From: JAVBPA01 sp031549925
GTDB taxonomy: Bacteria > Bacillota > Clostridia > Oscillospirales > CAG-272
Reading direction: 5' to 3'
Length of the DNA: 17,743 nt
Assembly: GCA_031549925.1 (NCBI GenBank)
Contig: JAVBPA010000047.1
Coordinates: 1 to 17,743 of the forward strand
Part shown: one piece after another, positions 1-6,285 of the stretch
Layout of the letters: each line of letters begins with the position of its first letter
Position numbering within the stretch: the stretch's first letter is position 1
Program-made: the position numbers and the translations under genes
Notes under the pieces: model-generated
Told to the model about the DNA's origin: nothing
Databases searched by the model: none
The model's input: the letters and a program-made list of their open reading frames with translations, nothing else

Positions 1-192
1 GTGGTAGGCCTTTCCGGCGCCCCCTTCGTTTCAATCCATCTAAATACCACGTCGGGAACACACAGGGGTACCGGAACGACATTGCGAATCAACGGAACGA
101 CATTGCGAATCAACGGAACGACACTGCGAATCACCGGAACGACACAGGGGTCGTTCCCTACGAAAATGCACAAAAGACAAATTCCCATATTC
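1..192. repeat. 21-bp tandem repeat and GGAACGAC palindrome
   Basis: Three head-to-tail 21-bp units, each starting GGAACGACA and ending GCGAATCA(A/C)C, lie at 73-93, 94-114 and 115-135. Units one and two are identical; unit three has two changes. A fourth, truncated unit at 136 turns into a perfect 8-bp inverted repeat: GGAACGAC (136-143), 6-nt loop, GTCGTTCC (150-157). The same palindrome with the same loop length recurs in opposite orientation at 10658-10679. A reading frame crosses the region from base 1, but its peptide is simple repeat (NGTTLRI three times) and I do not regard it as a gene. Confidence 0.85.
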
Positions 193-272
193 AAAGGTTT
201 TTTGCCAGGCTTTTCGCAGAAAAGCCGCTTTTATTCCAAAAAAGCCGCGTACCTTCGTACCCCCGCATCCCC
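193..272 (+). repeat. Dispersed MITE/REP-like element, copy A (right half)
   Basis: The stretch starts with GGTTTTTTGCCAGGC and continues TTTTCGCAGAAAAGCCGC, ending GCCGCGTACCTTCGTACC. It matches the right half of elements at 8553-8673 (reverse), 11896-12010 (forward) and 17628-17743 (reverse). The left half (GTCGCTTTTGAGAAAAGC and on to CTTTTGTGAAA) is missing; tandem-repeat sequence sits in its place. It contains the hairpin GGCTTTTC-GCA-GAAAAGCC. Confidence 0.85.
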
Positions 273-300
273 GGGCAATATAAGTTTTTTGATATTATAG

Positions 301-410
301 CATACAAAAGGGGATAATACAACTGGGTGGAGGGGGTATTGTTATATTAAAAAAATTATAACAATCATATGATAAAATAAAAATAATATAGATTTTTTTT
401 GATATATTTA
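301..410. other. AT-rich upstream region with a 9-bp inverted repeat
   Basis: No gene is seen here. A perfect inverted repeat, ATTGTTATA (338-346) and TATAACAAT (357-365) with a 10-nt spacer, lies about 45 bp upstream of the -35 element of the permease promoter. It could be an operator or only an AT-rich hairpin; no T-run follows, so a terminator is unlikely. I looked for a purine riboswitch or PyrR attenuator, both common before such permeases, and saw neither. Confidence 0.4.
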
Positions 411-439
411 TTGCAAAAAAATCACAAATATGTTATCAT
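411..439 (+). promoter_or_regulatory. Extended -10 sigma-A promoter of the permease gene
   Basis: TTGCAA (411-416) and TATCAT (434-439) are separated by 17 bp, and TGT directly before the -10 gives the extended TGn motif. Transcription would start near 446, leaving a leader of about 20 nt. That leader starts after the upstream in-frame ATG at 430, which therefore cannot be the start of translation from this promoter. Confidence 0.65.
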
Positions 440-465
440 TCTATAAAATAACAGGAGGTAAATCC

Positions 466-1818
466 ATGGATATAAACAACAATAGCAAAATAAGCGGTTA
501 TCTGCCGGACGAGAGGCCGCCGGTAATCAAGCTGATTTTTTTCGCGCTTCAGCAAATACTGGTTATGTTTCCGGCAACAGTACTGGTTGCGATTTTAACA
601 GGCTTTGATATAGCGACCACGATATTCGCGAGCGGATTTGCAACCATATGTTTCATTTTCATAACGCGGGGAAAGATACCGCTGTATTACGGCTCAAGCT
701 TTTCATATATAGCCGCGATAACATCACTTATAGCATCGGATAAGCTGGCGGGACTGACAGACACCGACAAAATAAGAACGGCGCAATTCGGGATAGTAAT
801 GTCAGGTTTAATATCAATTATAGTGGGAATACTGATTGCCAAATTCGGGAAAAACATAATAGATAAAGTTTTACCGGCGACAGTAACGGGTCCGATTGCG
901 CTGACAATAGGCGTATCGCTTTCGGTAACGGCGTTAAACAACGCATCGGGAACACTTGACGCGGGAAGCGCCGCGGGAACTGCGGCAAACATTTCATGGA
1001 TAATAGCTCTTGTTACATTGTTTGCGACGATACTTTTTTCAGTATACCTAAAGGGGACGCTCGGACAGCTTCCGATATTTTTCGGTATGATAGCGGGATA
1101 CGTAATAGCATTGATTGTTACGCTTACCACCGATATAAAGATAATAGATTTCAGTGCAATATCAAACGCGCAGATAATAGCTCTGCCGCATTTTACGCTG
1201 CCAAAGCCGAGTGTTGCCGCGATAATAGCCATCATGCCGATAGCTATTGCGACAATACCGGAATCAACCGCGCATTTGTTCCAGCTTGACATTTATGTAA
1301 ATGACCTAGCTAAAAAGAAGAACAGCGAAAAGAGATATAACATTGCGGACAAGCTGGGATTAAACCTCATCGGGGACGGTATCGGCGACATAGTATCCGG
1401 TATGATAGGCGGTCCTGCGGGAACAAATTACGGTGAAAACTTGTCTACTATGGCAATAACACGTAACTTTTCAGTACCGGTACTGGGAGCGGCGGCTGTA
1501 ATTACGATGATAATATCGTTTTCAGGCAAGCTTTCGGCGGCAGTCAACAGTATTCCCGCCTGCGTTATCGGAGGAATCGGAATATATCTTTTCGGTATAA
1601 TCGGCGCGCAGGGCGTAGCTATTATGATTGAGAAGAAAGTTGATATGTTCGACGCACGCAATCTTGCCATAATAGCTGCGATACTGATAATCGGTATCGG
1701 CGGAAGCTTTATCAACGGCGGTATGATTCCGATATTCGGCGCGGAAATTCCGGCGATAGCGACAGCCTCAATTGTAGGTATTATATTAAATTTGGTGCTT
1801 TCCATCGGGCGGAAATAA
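466..1818 (+). CDS. NCS2 family uracil/xanthine permease
   Basis: A 450-residue inner-membrane nucleobase:cation symporter of the NCS2 (UraA/xanthine permease) family, importing uracil or a purine base for salvage. The protein is almost entirely hydrophobic segments, as expected for the 14-helix fold. Family marks are the TVTGPIALTIGVSLS stretch (about residues 139-153), a Glu in TIPESTAH (about E266, the position of UraA E241), and GGPAGTNYGENLSTMAITR with Glu about E324 (the position of UraA E290), which contact the base. The start at 466 is chosen because AGGAGG (453-458) lies 7 nt upstream; the ATG at 430 overlaps the promoter -10. Monocistronic, closed by a strong terminator at 1921-1969. 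Uracil versus xanthine cannot be decided from sequence alone, and no pyrimidine or purine genes are nearby to help. Confidence 0.93.
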   Translation: MDINNNSKISGYLPDERPPVIKLIFFALQQILVMFPATVLVAILTGFDIATTIFASGFATICFIFITRGKIPLYYGSSFSYIAAITSLIASDKLAGLTDTDKIRTAQFGIVMSGLISIIVGILIAKFGKNIIDKVLPATVTGPIALTIGVSLSVTALNNASGTLDAGSAAGTAANISWIIALVTLFATILFSVYLKGTLGQLPIFFGMIAGYVIALIVTLTTDIKIIDFSAISNAQIIALPHFTLPKPSVAAIIAIMPIAIATIPESTAHLFQLDIYVNDLAKKKNSEKRYNIADKLGLNLIGDGIGDIVSGMIGGPAGTNYGENLSTMAITRNFSVPVLGAAAVITMIISFSGKLSAAVNSIPACVIGGIGIYLFGIIGAQGVAIMIEKKVDMFDARNLAIIAAILIIGIGGSFINGGMIPIFGAEIPAIATASIVGIILNLVLSIGRK

Positions 1819-1844
1819 ACAGACCTCTTGCGAAAGTATATCTT

Positions 1845-1903
1845 GCAGGGTTTGCGACGGGTATACCGCTAAGTTTGCGTACCGAAGCTGTTACGCCCTG
1901 CTA
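1845..1903 (+). other. Possible structured 3' UTR
   Basis: Between the permease stop and its terminator, GCAGGG (about 1846-1851) can pair with CCCTGC (about 1896-1901), enclosing a smaller CGGGTA/TACCG pairing. The segment is more GC-rich than its surroundings and has no reading frame of note. It could be a degenerate dispersed repeat or a structured RNA tail. Weak evidence: a single copy in the window and no covariation data. Confidence 0.3.
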
Positions 1904-1920
1904 ACACGGCAAAAAAATAT

Positions 1921-1969
1921 AACAGACTCCCAAAAACTCGTTTGACACGAAAAAGGAGTCTGTTTTTTA
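1921..1969 (+). terminator. Bidirectional rho-independent terminator
   Basis: AACAGACTCC (1921-1930) pairs perfectly with GGAGTCTGTT (1955-1964), followed by a T-run ending at 1969. On the minus strand the same stem is followed by ATATTTTTTT, so it should also stop the signalling operon converging from the right. Confidence 0.9.
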
Positions 1970-2029
1970 TTGCAAAATACAAATTTAAATTAAATTTATT
2001 TTTTTAAAAAGCCCAAAATTAAGAATAGC

Positions 2030-2064
2030 ATTCTAAAGAATAAAATTCTAAAGAACAAAATTCT
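2030..2064. repeat. 15-bp AT-rich tandem repeat
   Basis: Units ATTCTAAAGAATAAA (2030-2044) and ATTCTAAAGAACAAA (2045-2059), then a partial ATTCT, lie just beyond the stop of the minus-strand sensor gene. Each junction makes a short AGAAT/ATTCT hairpin. It may assist transcript ending on the minus strand, but the strong stem at 1921-1964 is the likelier terminator. Confidence 0.6.
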
Positions 2065-2090
2065 TATGCGTAATAAAGATTATAAAAGCA

Positions 2091-3425
2091 TTAAATTTTC
2101 GGATATAGCTGGATAAACAACACGATGTCATTTTTGTCTCTGTATATATGGAAAAAAGCGTTTTTATAATAACTGAGATATTTTTTTATAAATTCTGCTA
2201 ATTTTTTTTCAGAATATATACGGTGATAACCTGCGGTTATTATAACAAGCTTGCTTTTGTCCGGTTTTTCTTTAATTGATAATGAAATGTGTTTGTTTTT
2301 GGAATCCTGAGCCTGATGTATTGCCAAATCCAATATTTCCGAAACTATATAACAGAGTACGGCTGTTTCTATATTCATGTAAGAAATATCACAAAAAATA
2401 CTCAGGGAAAATTTTATTTCCTTGCTGTTCATTTCGTTTGTTTTAACAAAAATGAGTTCGGCAAAGTCCATATTCCGGGAAAGCTTTTCATTCAGTTCAA
2501 TTTCCTCACCCGCGAATTTAGTTTTATTATATACGGTCTTGTGGTAATCCTTTAATTTGTCGTATTCCCTGATGGTAAGATATCCTCCGTAGGTTTGGAG
2601 TATATTGTTAAAATCATGTCTTAAACCGGCAAATTCATCCGCGGATTCCGTTAGTGATTTTATAAAAATATCCTTGTTTTCAAGCTGATTTTTCATAGTA
2701 TTGCTAAAACGTATAAGCAAATTTGTTATAAGAACCAGCAGCAAAATAAAAACGACGTGCAGTGAGCCTGCGATAAAGGATTTTGATAATATAGGGTACA
2801 AAACCGTAAACAGATATAAACACAGGCTGTATATAAATCCTTTTATTAAATTTGCCGCAATATTTTTTTTATTGACACTTTCCGTATATTTCAAAACTAT
2901 GATATGGAAATTTTTACAAACAATTTTTGCTGTTATATAAAAAACCGATTGAATAATTACTGAAGCGAAAATAAACAATATTTCCTTAAAATAATTATAT
3001 CTTTCAATCGGATTCTGATAAAAAAATGCGTAACGGACAAACAAATTAAAAGAGCTTAAAAATATGAGATACATATAAACAAGATTCATAAAATATATCG
3101 CTCTTATTTTTGAAAATCCAAGCATTTTATGACTGACTAGATAATATATAATTGTAATTAACGGGTTGGGGATGGAGCTTACCGCATAAAAAACATCCGA
3201 AAAATTTTTTCTTCCGTTTATAAAATACAAACTATAAATCAATAAAAGACTGGCACAAGAATAAAAAAAAATTATTTTTAATATTTGATTTTTCCGTTTC
3301 GGAGGAGTTTCCAGTATACTGATTATTAAATTTGCCGAAATGAAAATTATAAAAATGTAATATATAACACCCACAAAAAAAAGGACAAGCTGCATCATGG
3401 GTGTATAAAAGATTTCATTATTCAT
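2091..3425 (-). CDS. Membrane GHKL-type sensor with His box but degenerate ATPase domain
   Basis: A 444-residue sensor with six or seven hydrophobic segments in residues 1-240, then a cytoplasmic region resembling AgrC/GHKL histidine kinases. The dimerisation/phospho-acceptor helix is intact: GLRHDFNNIL with H270 and D271. The following ATP-binding domain is decayed: where the partner reads GNLLDNAIEAA (N box) this protein reads SEILDLAIHQA (362-372), losing both Asn residues, and no Gly-rich G box can be found before the end. It should therefore accept phosphate but not bind ATP itself. The gene is last in the operon and its ATG overlaps the TGA of the upstream sensor gene (ATGA, 3425-3422), implying translational coupling and balanced amounts. 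It is a paralogue of that neighbour: the two align through the His region and N-box region. No enzymatic function can be proven from sequence. Confidence 0.82.
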   Translation of the reverse strand: MNNEIFYTPMMQLVLFFVGVIYYIFIIFISANLIISILETPPKRKNQILKIIFFYSCASLLLIYSLYFINGRKNFSDVFYAVSSIPNPLITIIYYLVSHKMLGFSKIRAIYFMNLVYMYLIFLSSFNLFVRYAFFYQNPIERYNYFKEILFIFASVIIQSVFYITAKIVCKNFHIIVLKYTESVNKKNIAANLIKGFIYSLCLYLFTVLYPILSKSFIAGSLHVVFILLLVLITNLLIRFSNTMKNQLENKDIFIKSLTESADEFAGLRHDFNNILQTYGGYLTIREYDKLKDYHKTVYNKTKFAGEEIELNEKLSRNMDFAELIFVKTNEMNSKEIKFSLSIFCDISYMNIETAVLCYIVSEILDLAIHQAQDSKNKHISLSIKEKPDKSKLVIITAGYHRIYSEKKLAEFIKKYLSYYKNAFFHIYRDKNDIVLFIQLYPKI

Positions 3426-4813
3426 CCGATTTTTTCCAATCTGGGAATTGAAAGAGACAGGATTTCAATGTATACCGTGAAATTATTATCGCCGCAGACA
3501 AAATTTATCGAGCAATTTCCATAATTCCTCAGTATTTTTAATACATTGTTAATACCTATTCCGGAGTGCCCCTTTTTCATTGACAAACCGTTTGAAGTTA
3601 TCATGTTAAAATCGGCTTTCCCGCACATGTCATTTGTGATTATTATTATAATATCCCCGTTGTTTTTGCTTTCAATTGAAAAATTAACATGTTTCCCCGC
3701 AGATGGTATCGCCGCTTCAATAGCGTTATCCAGCAAATTTCCGATTACTCTGCATAAATCCAGGATATCAATATATAAGTTTTCCAAATCACATATAACC
3801 GGCATGCAAAGCTGAACTCCCACATTGTCGGAATAATCAATTTTTTGTATAAGCAAAGCTACAAGCGCGGGATTTTGTTTTAGCTTACGAGTCAAATTTA
3901 ATTTTTCACTGATATAATTTATTTTTCCGGACATGGATTCATAGTATTGCTGTAAATCAAAAAAATCACCGTTCTCAAGATACTGGTCATATTTTTTTAG
4001 TATTTCATTATATTCGAATCGTATATTACCGTAATTTGCGACCGAATCTTTAAGGCTCTGTATATAAGTTATTTTTGTTTCGCGGATACTTCTCATAGCC
4101 CTGAATTGAATAAATAAATAATCAATGCACATTATCAAAACAATTATAACGCAGCAGACAAAAGCGCTTGCGCTAGAATATTTCGGAATACTAATAAAAG
4201 CGGAAATCAACAAATAACTTGCACCTAAAACAGATAAACTTGAAAATAGTTCTGATCTTGCGTTTTTTACGGTAATTATATCAGGCAGCATTGTTAGATT
4301 TTTATATTTACTGAACAGAACAGATAAAATTTTAATTAATATAAAATGTAATACTAAACATACAATCAAACCTATAAAGTCAGAAAAATAGTTATAGGGG
4401 TTATATTTTATAAAAAAGGTTCTTCTGATCATCAAGTTTAGGCAAACACCAAACATGGTATATAACAATGAAAATCTTATAATGACATTCTGTTTGGATT
4501 TTGCGATTTTTAAAAATTTAATTCCCAAAATATGTGTAATTATTATTACAGCCGGATTAGGAAGAACTATATACATTAATATATTATCCGGTATTGATTG
4601 AAAATTATAAAAGGCGTAGGTTGTAAATACAAAAACGGAATATAAAATTGTATTAATGATTATACAAACATAAAGATAAATTTTTTTTAACTGCTCCCCG
4701 AATATTTTAAGCGTAAACATAGTAACAAGATATGTAAATAAGTATGTGGAAACCATCGAAGTGATATCAAGGATAATTTCCATGTTTCTTGAATACATAA
4801 ATTCCCAGCCCAA
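3422..4813 (-). CDS. Membrane GHKL-type histidine-kinase-like sensor lacking the phospho-acceptor His
   Basis: A 463-residue protein with about six hydrophobic segments in residues 10-235 and a C-terminal GHKL ATPase domain. The N box NLLDNAIEA (359-367) and the G box GHSGIGINN (415-423) are complete, so ATP binding is expected. The H box reads IRFEYNEIL (264-272): Phe266 stands where the partner has His270, and Glu267 replaces Asp. I checked the codon (4018-4016, TTC on the coding strand). The start is TTG at 4813, with TAGGAG 9 nt upstream (AGGAG at 4827-4823); the first in-frame ATG (4798) is 24 nt from that site. It lies 50 nt downstream of the response regulator gene and overlaps the next sensor gene by 4 nt. 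Best read as the ATP-binding half of a two-subunit kinase; a non-kinase ATP-binding regulator is an alternative. Confidence 0.85.
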   Translation of the reverse strand: MGWEFMYSRNMEIILDITSMVSTYLFTYLVTMFTLKIFGEQLKKIYLYVCIIINTILYSVFVFTTYAFYNFQSIPDNILMYIVLPNPAVIIITHILGIKFLKIAKSKQNVIIRFSLLYTMFGVCLNLMIRRTFFIKYNPYNYFSDFIGLIVCLVLHFILIKILSVLFSKYKNLTMLPDIITVKNARSELFSSLSVLGASYLLISAFISIPKYSSASAFVCCVIIVLIMCIDYLFIQFRAMRSIRETKITYIQSLKDSVANYGNIRFEYNEILKKYDQYLENGDFFDLQQYYESMSGKINYISEKLNLTRKLKQNPALVALLIQKIDYSDNVGVQLCMPVICDLENLYIDILDLCRVIGNLLDNAIEAAIPSAGKHVNFSIESKNNGDIIIIITNDMCGKADFNMITSNGLSMKKGHSGIGINNVLKILRNYGNCSINFVCGDNNFTVYIEILSLSIPRLEKIG

Positions 4814-4863
4814 AAGACACCGCTCCTAACAAATTTGATTATAATGTTTTTCTATATAATTGC

Positions 4864-5598
4864 TTATAACAGATAAAAATTCCCCGTTAGACACTTTTTT
4901 TTTTGGCAATTCGGAAACAATCCGTTATATAATTCACTGTTTATATTATGGATCTGGATTATTGCGGTGCGTATATTTTTTTCAACAGACGACCCTGAAA
5001 CCCCAAGCATAGCTGCGATTTCAGGGTAAAGTATCTTTGTGAGAGAAAGTGCTTCTTCTTTTTTATTTATATAATTTATAACTGCCTGTACAGTACATTT
5101 TGTGGAAAATAAATGCGGTGACAACCCTAAGGTTTTCATCGTTTCTTTTACTTTGTTAATCAACAGGATTTGGCTATTGGCATTCATACGATTTTCGGAG
5201 GTGTTTTTTGTTTTTTCTTCCTGTCTTTGCGCTTCGGTTATTTTTTTTATGTTATTTATAATAGTATCGATTGATATCGGTTTCATACTGTAAAAATCTA
5301 TGTCCAAATCGTTCAATATTTTTATAATAGTATCAGTTCCGATACCGGACAGGATATAAATATAAGGTCTGTAACCTTTCATGTTTTGATGTATGTGGTT
5401 GACTATATATACCCCGTCGTATTCGGGCATTATTATGTCGAGGAGCAGTATATCCGGTTTTAGCTTTTCAATCATTTCAATGGCTGTTTTACCATCCGGG
5501 GACTTACCTATCACAAAATAATCCTCTTCCCGGTTCAAACCATCCTCGAGTATATTGAGCCACGTTGAATTGTCATCCGCTATTAAGACAGATTTCAT
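4864..5598 (-). CDS. Spo0A-like response regulator
   Basis: A 244-residue two-domain regulator. The receiver domain (1-120) has the acidic pair D8-D9, phospho-acceptor D54 in LLLDIIMPEYDG, S84 as the switch Ser/Thr and K106 in MKP. A charged linker (120-145) leads to a Spo0A-type DNA-binding domain (about 150-225) with LGLSPHLFSTK and LYPEIAAMLGVSGSSVEKNIRTAI; the latter closely follows the Spo0A pattern LYPxIAxxF…(S/T)xVExxIRxAI. It ends sooner than classical Spo0A (about 260-270 aa), with a Cys/Lys-rich tail. An in-frame TAA directly before the ATG fixes this start; GGAGGT lies 14 nt upstream, somewhat far. It sits 30 nt after the small first gene and 50 nt before two sensor genes, so it is probably their output. 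Likely a Spo0A paralogue with its own regulon; whether it is the cell's only Spo0A cannot be told here. Confidence 0.9.
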   Translation of the reverse strand: MKSVLIADDNSTWLNILEDGLNREEDYFVIGKSPDGKTAIEMIEKLKPDILLLDIIMPEYDGVYIVNHIHQNMKGYRPYIYILSGIGTDTIIKILNDLDIDFYSMKPISIDTIINNIKKITEAQRQEEKTKNTSENRMNANSQILLINKVKETMKTLGLSPHLFSTKCTVQAVINYINKKEEALSLTKILYPEIAAMLGVSGSSVEKNIRTAIIQIHNINSELYNGLFPNCQKKKCLTGNFYLL

Positions 5599-5628
5599 TA
5601 TAAGTCTTTTAGACCTCCGTATTAATAT

Positions 5629-5913
5629 TTAAAAACCTGATACCATTTTATCCTGAACTAAATCATATAAATTACAAGGAAATACGTAGTTTTTCGCATA
5701 ATTATCGATTAATGCTATGGTTTCGTTTTCGCTGTTTGAAATCAGCACGCTTTGAACCTGGGGAATATCTTCATCACTTTGAAGTTCAATTCTGATTCCG
5801 TATACATTTTCGTTTTTATTGTCTTTCTCGTTGTAGATATAATATTCAAGCGAATATGAAAAACCTTTTTCTGTCAATATGTAAGCTCTTGCTACCGGTG
5901 ATTCCTGTTTCAT
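5629..5913 (-). CDS. Small conserved clostridial protein, possibly DUF6514 family
   Basis: A 94-residue soluble protein with no signal peptide or membrane segment. Its order of motifs, ARAYILTEKGFSYSLEYYIY, then VYGIRIEL, SDEDIPQVQSV and a terminal LYDLVQDKMVSG, resembles the DUF6514 family of small clostridial proteins, whose function is unknown; this is from memory and not searched. The start at 5913 is preferred because GGAGA (5927-5923) lies 9 nt upstream. An upstream ATG at 5991 would overlap the promoter -35 and add a hydrophobic stretch that looks like non-coding sequence. It is first in the operon with the Spo0A-like regulator and the two sensors, so a role as modulator of that pathway is a reasonable guess from position only. 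Confidence 0.75.
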   Translation of the reverse strand: MKQESPVARAYILTEKGFSYSLEYYIYNEKDNKNENVYGIRIELQSDEDIPQVQSVLISNSENETIALIDNYAKNYVFPCNLYDLVQDKMVSGF

Positions 5914-5962
5914 TTTATCATCTCTCCGTTTTTTTATTAAATTTGGAATTTCTTTGATAATA

Positions 5963-5991
5963 ATTATACACAAGAATATTAGGCTGCGCAA
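5963..5991 (-). promoter_or_regulatory. Sigma-A promoter of the signalling operon
   Basis: On the minus strand TTGCGC (5991-5986) and a perfect TATAAT (5968-5963) are 17 bp apart. Transcription would start near 5956, giving a leader of about 43 nt before the ATG at 5913. Confidence 0.7.
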
Positions 5992-5999
5992 GCTATATA

Positions 6000-6008
6000 T
6001 TTCGACTA
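6000..6008 (-). promoter_or_regulatory. Candidate 0A box
   Basis: The minus strand reads TAGTCGAAA, eight of nine matches to the Spo0A-binding consensus TTGTCGAAA. Its centre is about -48 from the predicted start of the signalling operon, just upstream of the -35, a place where Spo0A-type regulators can activate. As the operon encodes a Spo0A-like regulator, this suggests positive autoregulation. A 9-bp match can occur by chance. Confidence 0.4.
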
Positions 6009-6022
6009 TTTACCCCTTATTT

Positions 6023-6034
6023 GATAATATTATC
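6023..6034. promoter_or_regulatory. 12-bp palindrome, possible operator
   Basis: GATAATATTATC is a perfect palindrome about 70 bp upstream of the predicted start site of the signalling operon. It could be a regulator site, but AT-rich palindromes are common in such spacers. Confidence 0.25.
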
Positions 6035-6182
6035 GATTTAAAGTACAAAATACCATATATAGTTACATTTGTAAAACAACATGTTTTTCATAAAAATTTT
6101 TGTATGATATGCACAATTAAATTTTCTAAAATGTCTCTATTATTAAAATTTCTGAAATGTATATCCCAAAAATTTACACTGC

Positions 6183-6205
6183 AAAAAATGATGCTGCGTT
6201 CATCA
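6183..6205 (-). terminator. Weak terminator-like hairpin after the glycyl radical enzyme gene
   Basis: On the minus strand TGATG (6205-6201) and CATCA (6193-6189) form a 5-bp stem with a 7-nt loop, followed directly by six T. It lies about 80 nt beyond the stop at 6286. The stem is short, so the call is tentative. Confidence 0.35.
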
Positions 6206-6233
6206 GTCTGTCACGCGTATGCTGCGTTCATCA
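6191..6233. repeat. Two 15-bp direct repeats (ATGCTGCGTTCATCA)
   Basis: Identical 15-mers at 6191-6205 and 6219-6233 are spaced 28 bp start to start. They are GC-richer than the surrounding AT-rich spacer and have no obvious counterpart elsewhere in the window. Confidence 0.8.
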
Positions 6234-6285
6234 ATTTATCTTCTGCGGATTTAATTAAATAATTTGAGAAAAAATAAACTAAAAA

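Larger units (their letters stand above)
6035..6285. other. AT-rich non-coding spacer
   Basis: Together with the promoter sites this forms a 372-bp gap between the signalling operon and the glycyl radical enzyme gene. A plus-strand frame (5954-6262) crosses it without a ribosome site or recognisable motif, and I reject it. The spacer holds two 15-bp direct repeats (6191-6205 and 6219-6233) and a weak terminator-like hairpin at 6183-6205. Nothing else is seen. Confidence 0.6.

Noticed and set aside
73..157. Tandem repeats as a CRISPR array
   Set aside because: The 21-bp units are directly adjacent with no unique spacers, and no cas genes are near.
1..300. Open frame of 99 codons at the window start
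   Set aside because: It is a translation of tandem repeats and dispersed element copy A, with no ribosome site or family motif.
430..465. Upstream ATG extending the permease by 12 residues
   Set aside because: It overlaps the -10 element, and AGGAGG points to the ATG at 466.
300..465. Purine riboswitch or PyrR attenuator before the permease
   Set aside because: The predicted leader is only about 20 nt, and neither conserved core nor antiterminator/terminator pairing is present.
687..1292. Long minus-strand frame (201 codons) inside the permease gene
   Set aside because: It is antisense to a clear NCS2 permease, with no ribosome site or recognisable motif.
5914..5991. N-terminal 26-residue extension of the DUF6514-like protein
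   Set aside because: The ATG at 5991 lies on the -35 element; GGAGA supports the start at 5913.
2091..5991. Agr-type quorum sensing locus
   Set aside because: The sensors resemble AgrC in layout, but there is no AgrB protease or AgrD peptide gene, and the regulator is Spo0A-like, not LytTR-type.
5954..6262. Plus-strand frame of 102 codons in the spacer before the signalling operon
   Set aside because: It runs over the minus-strand promoter, has no ribosome site, and its composition is that of AT-rich spacer.
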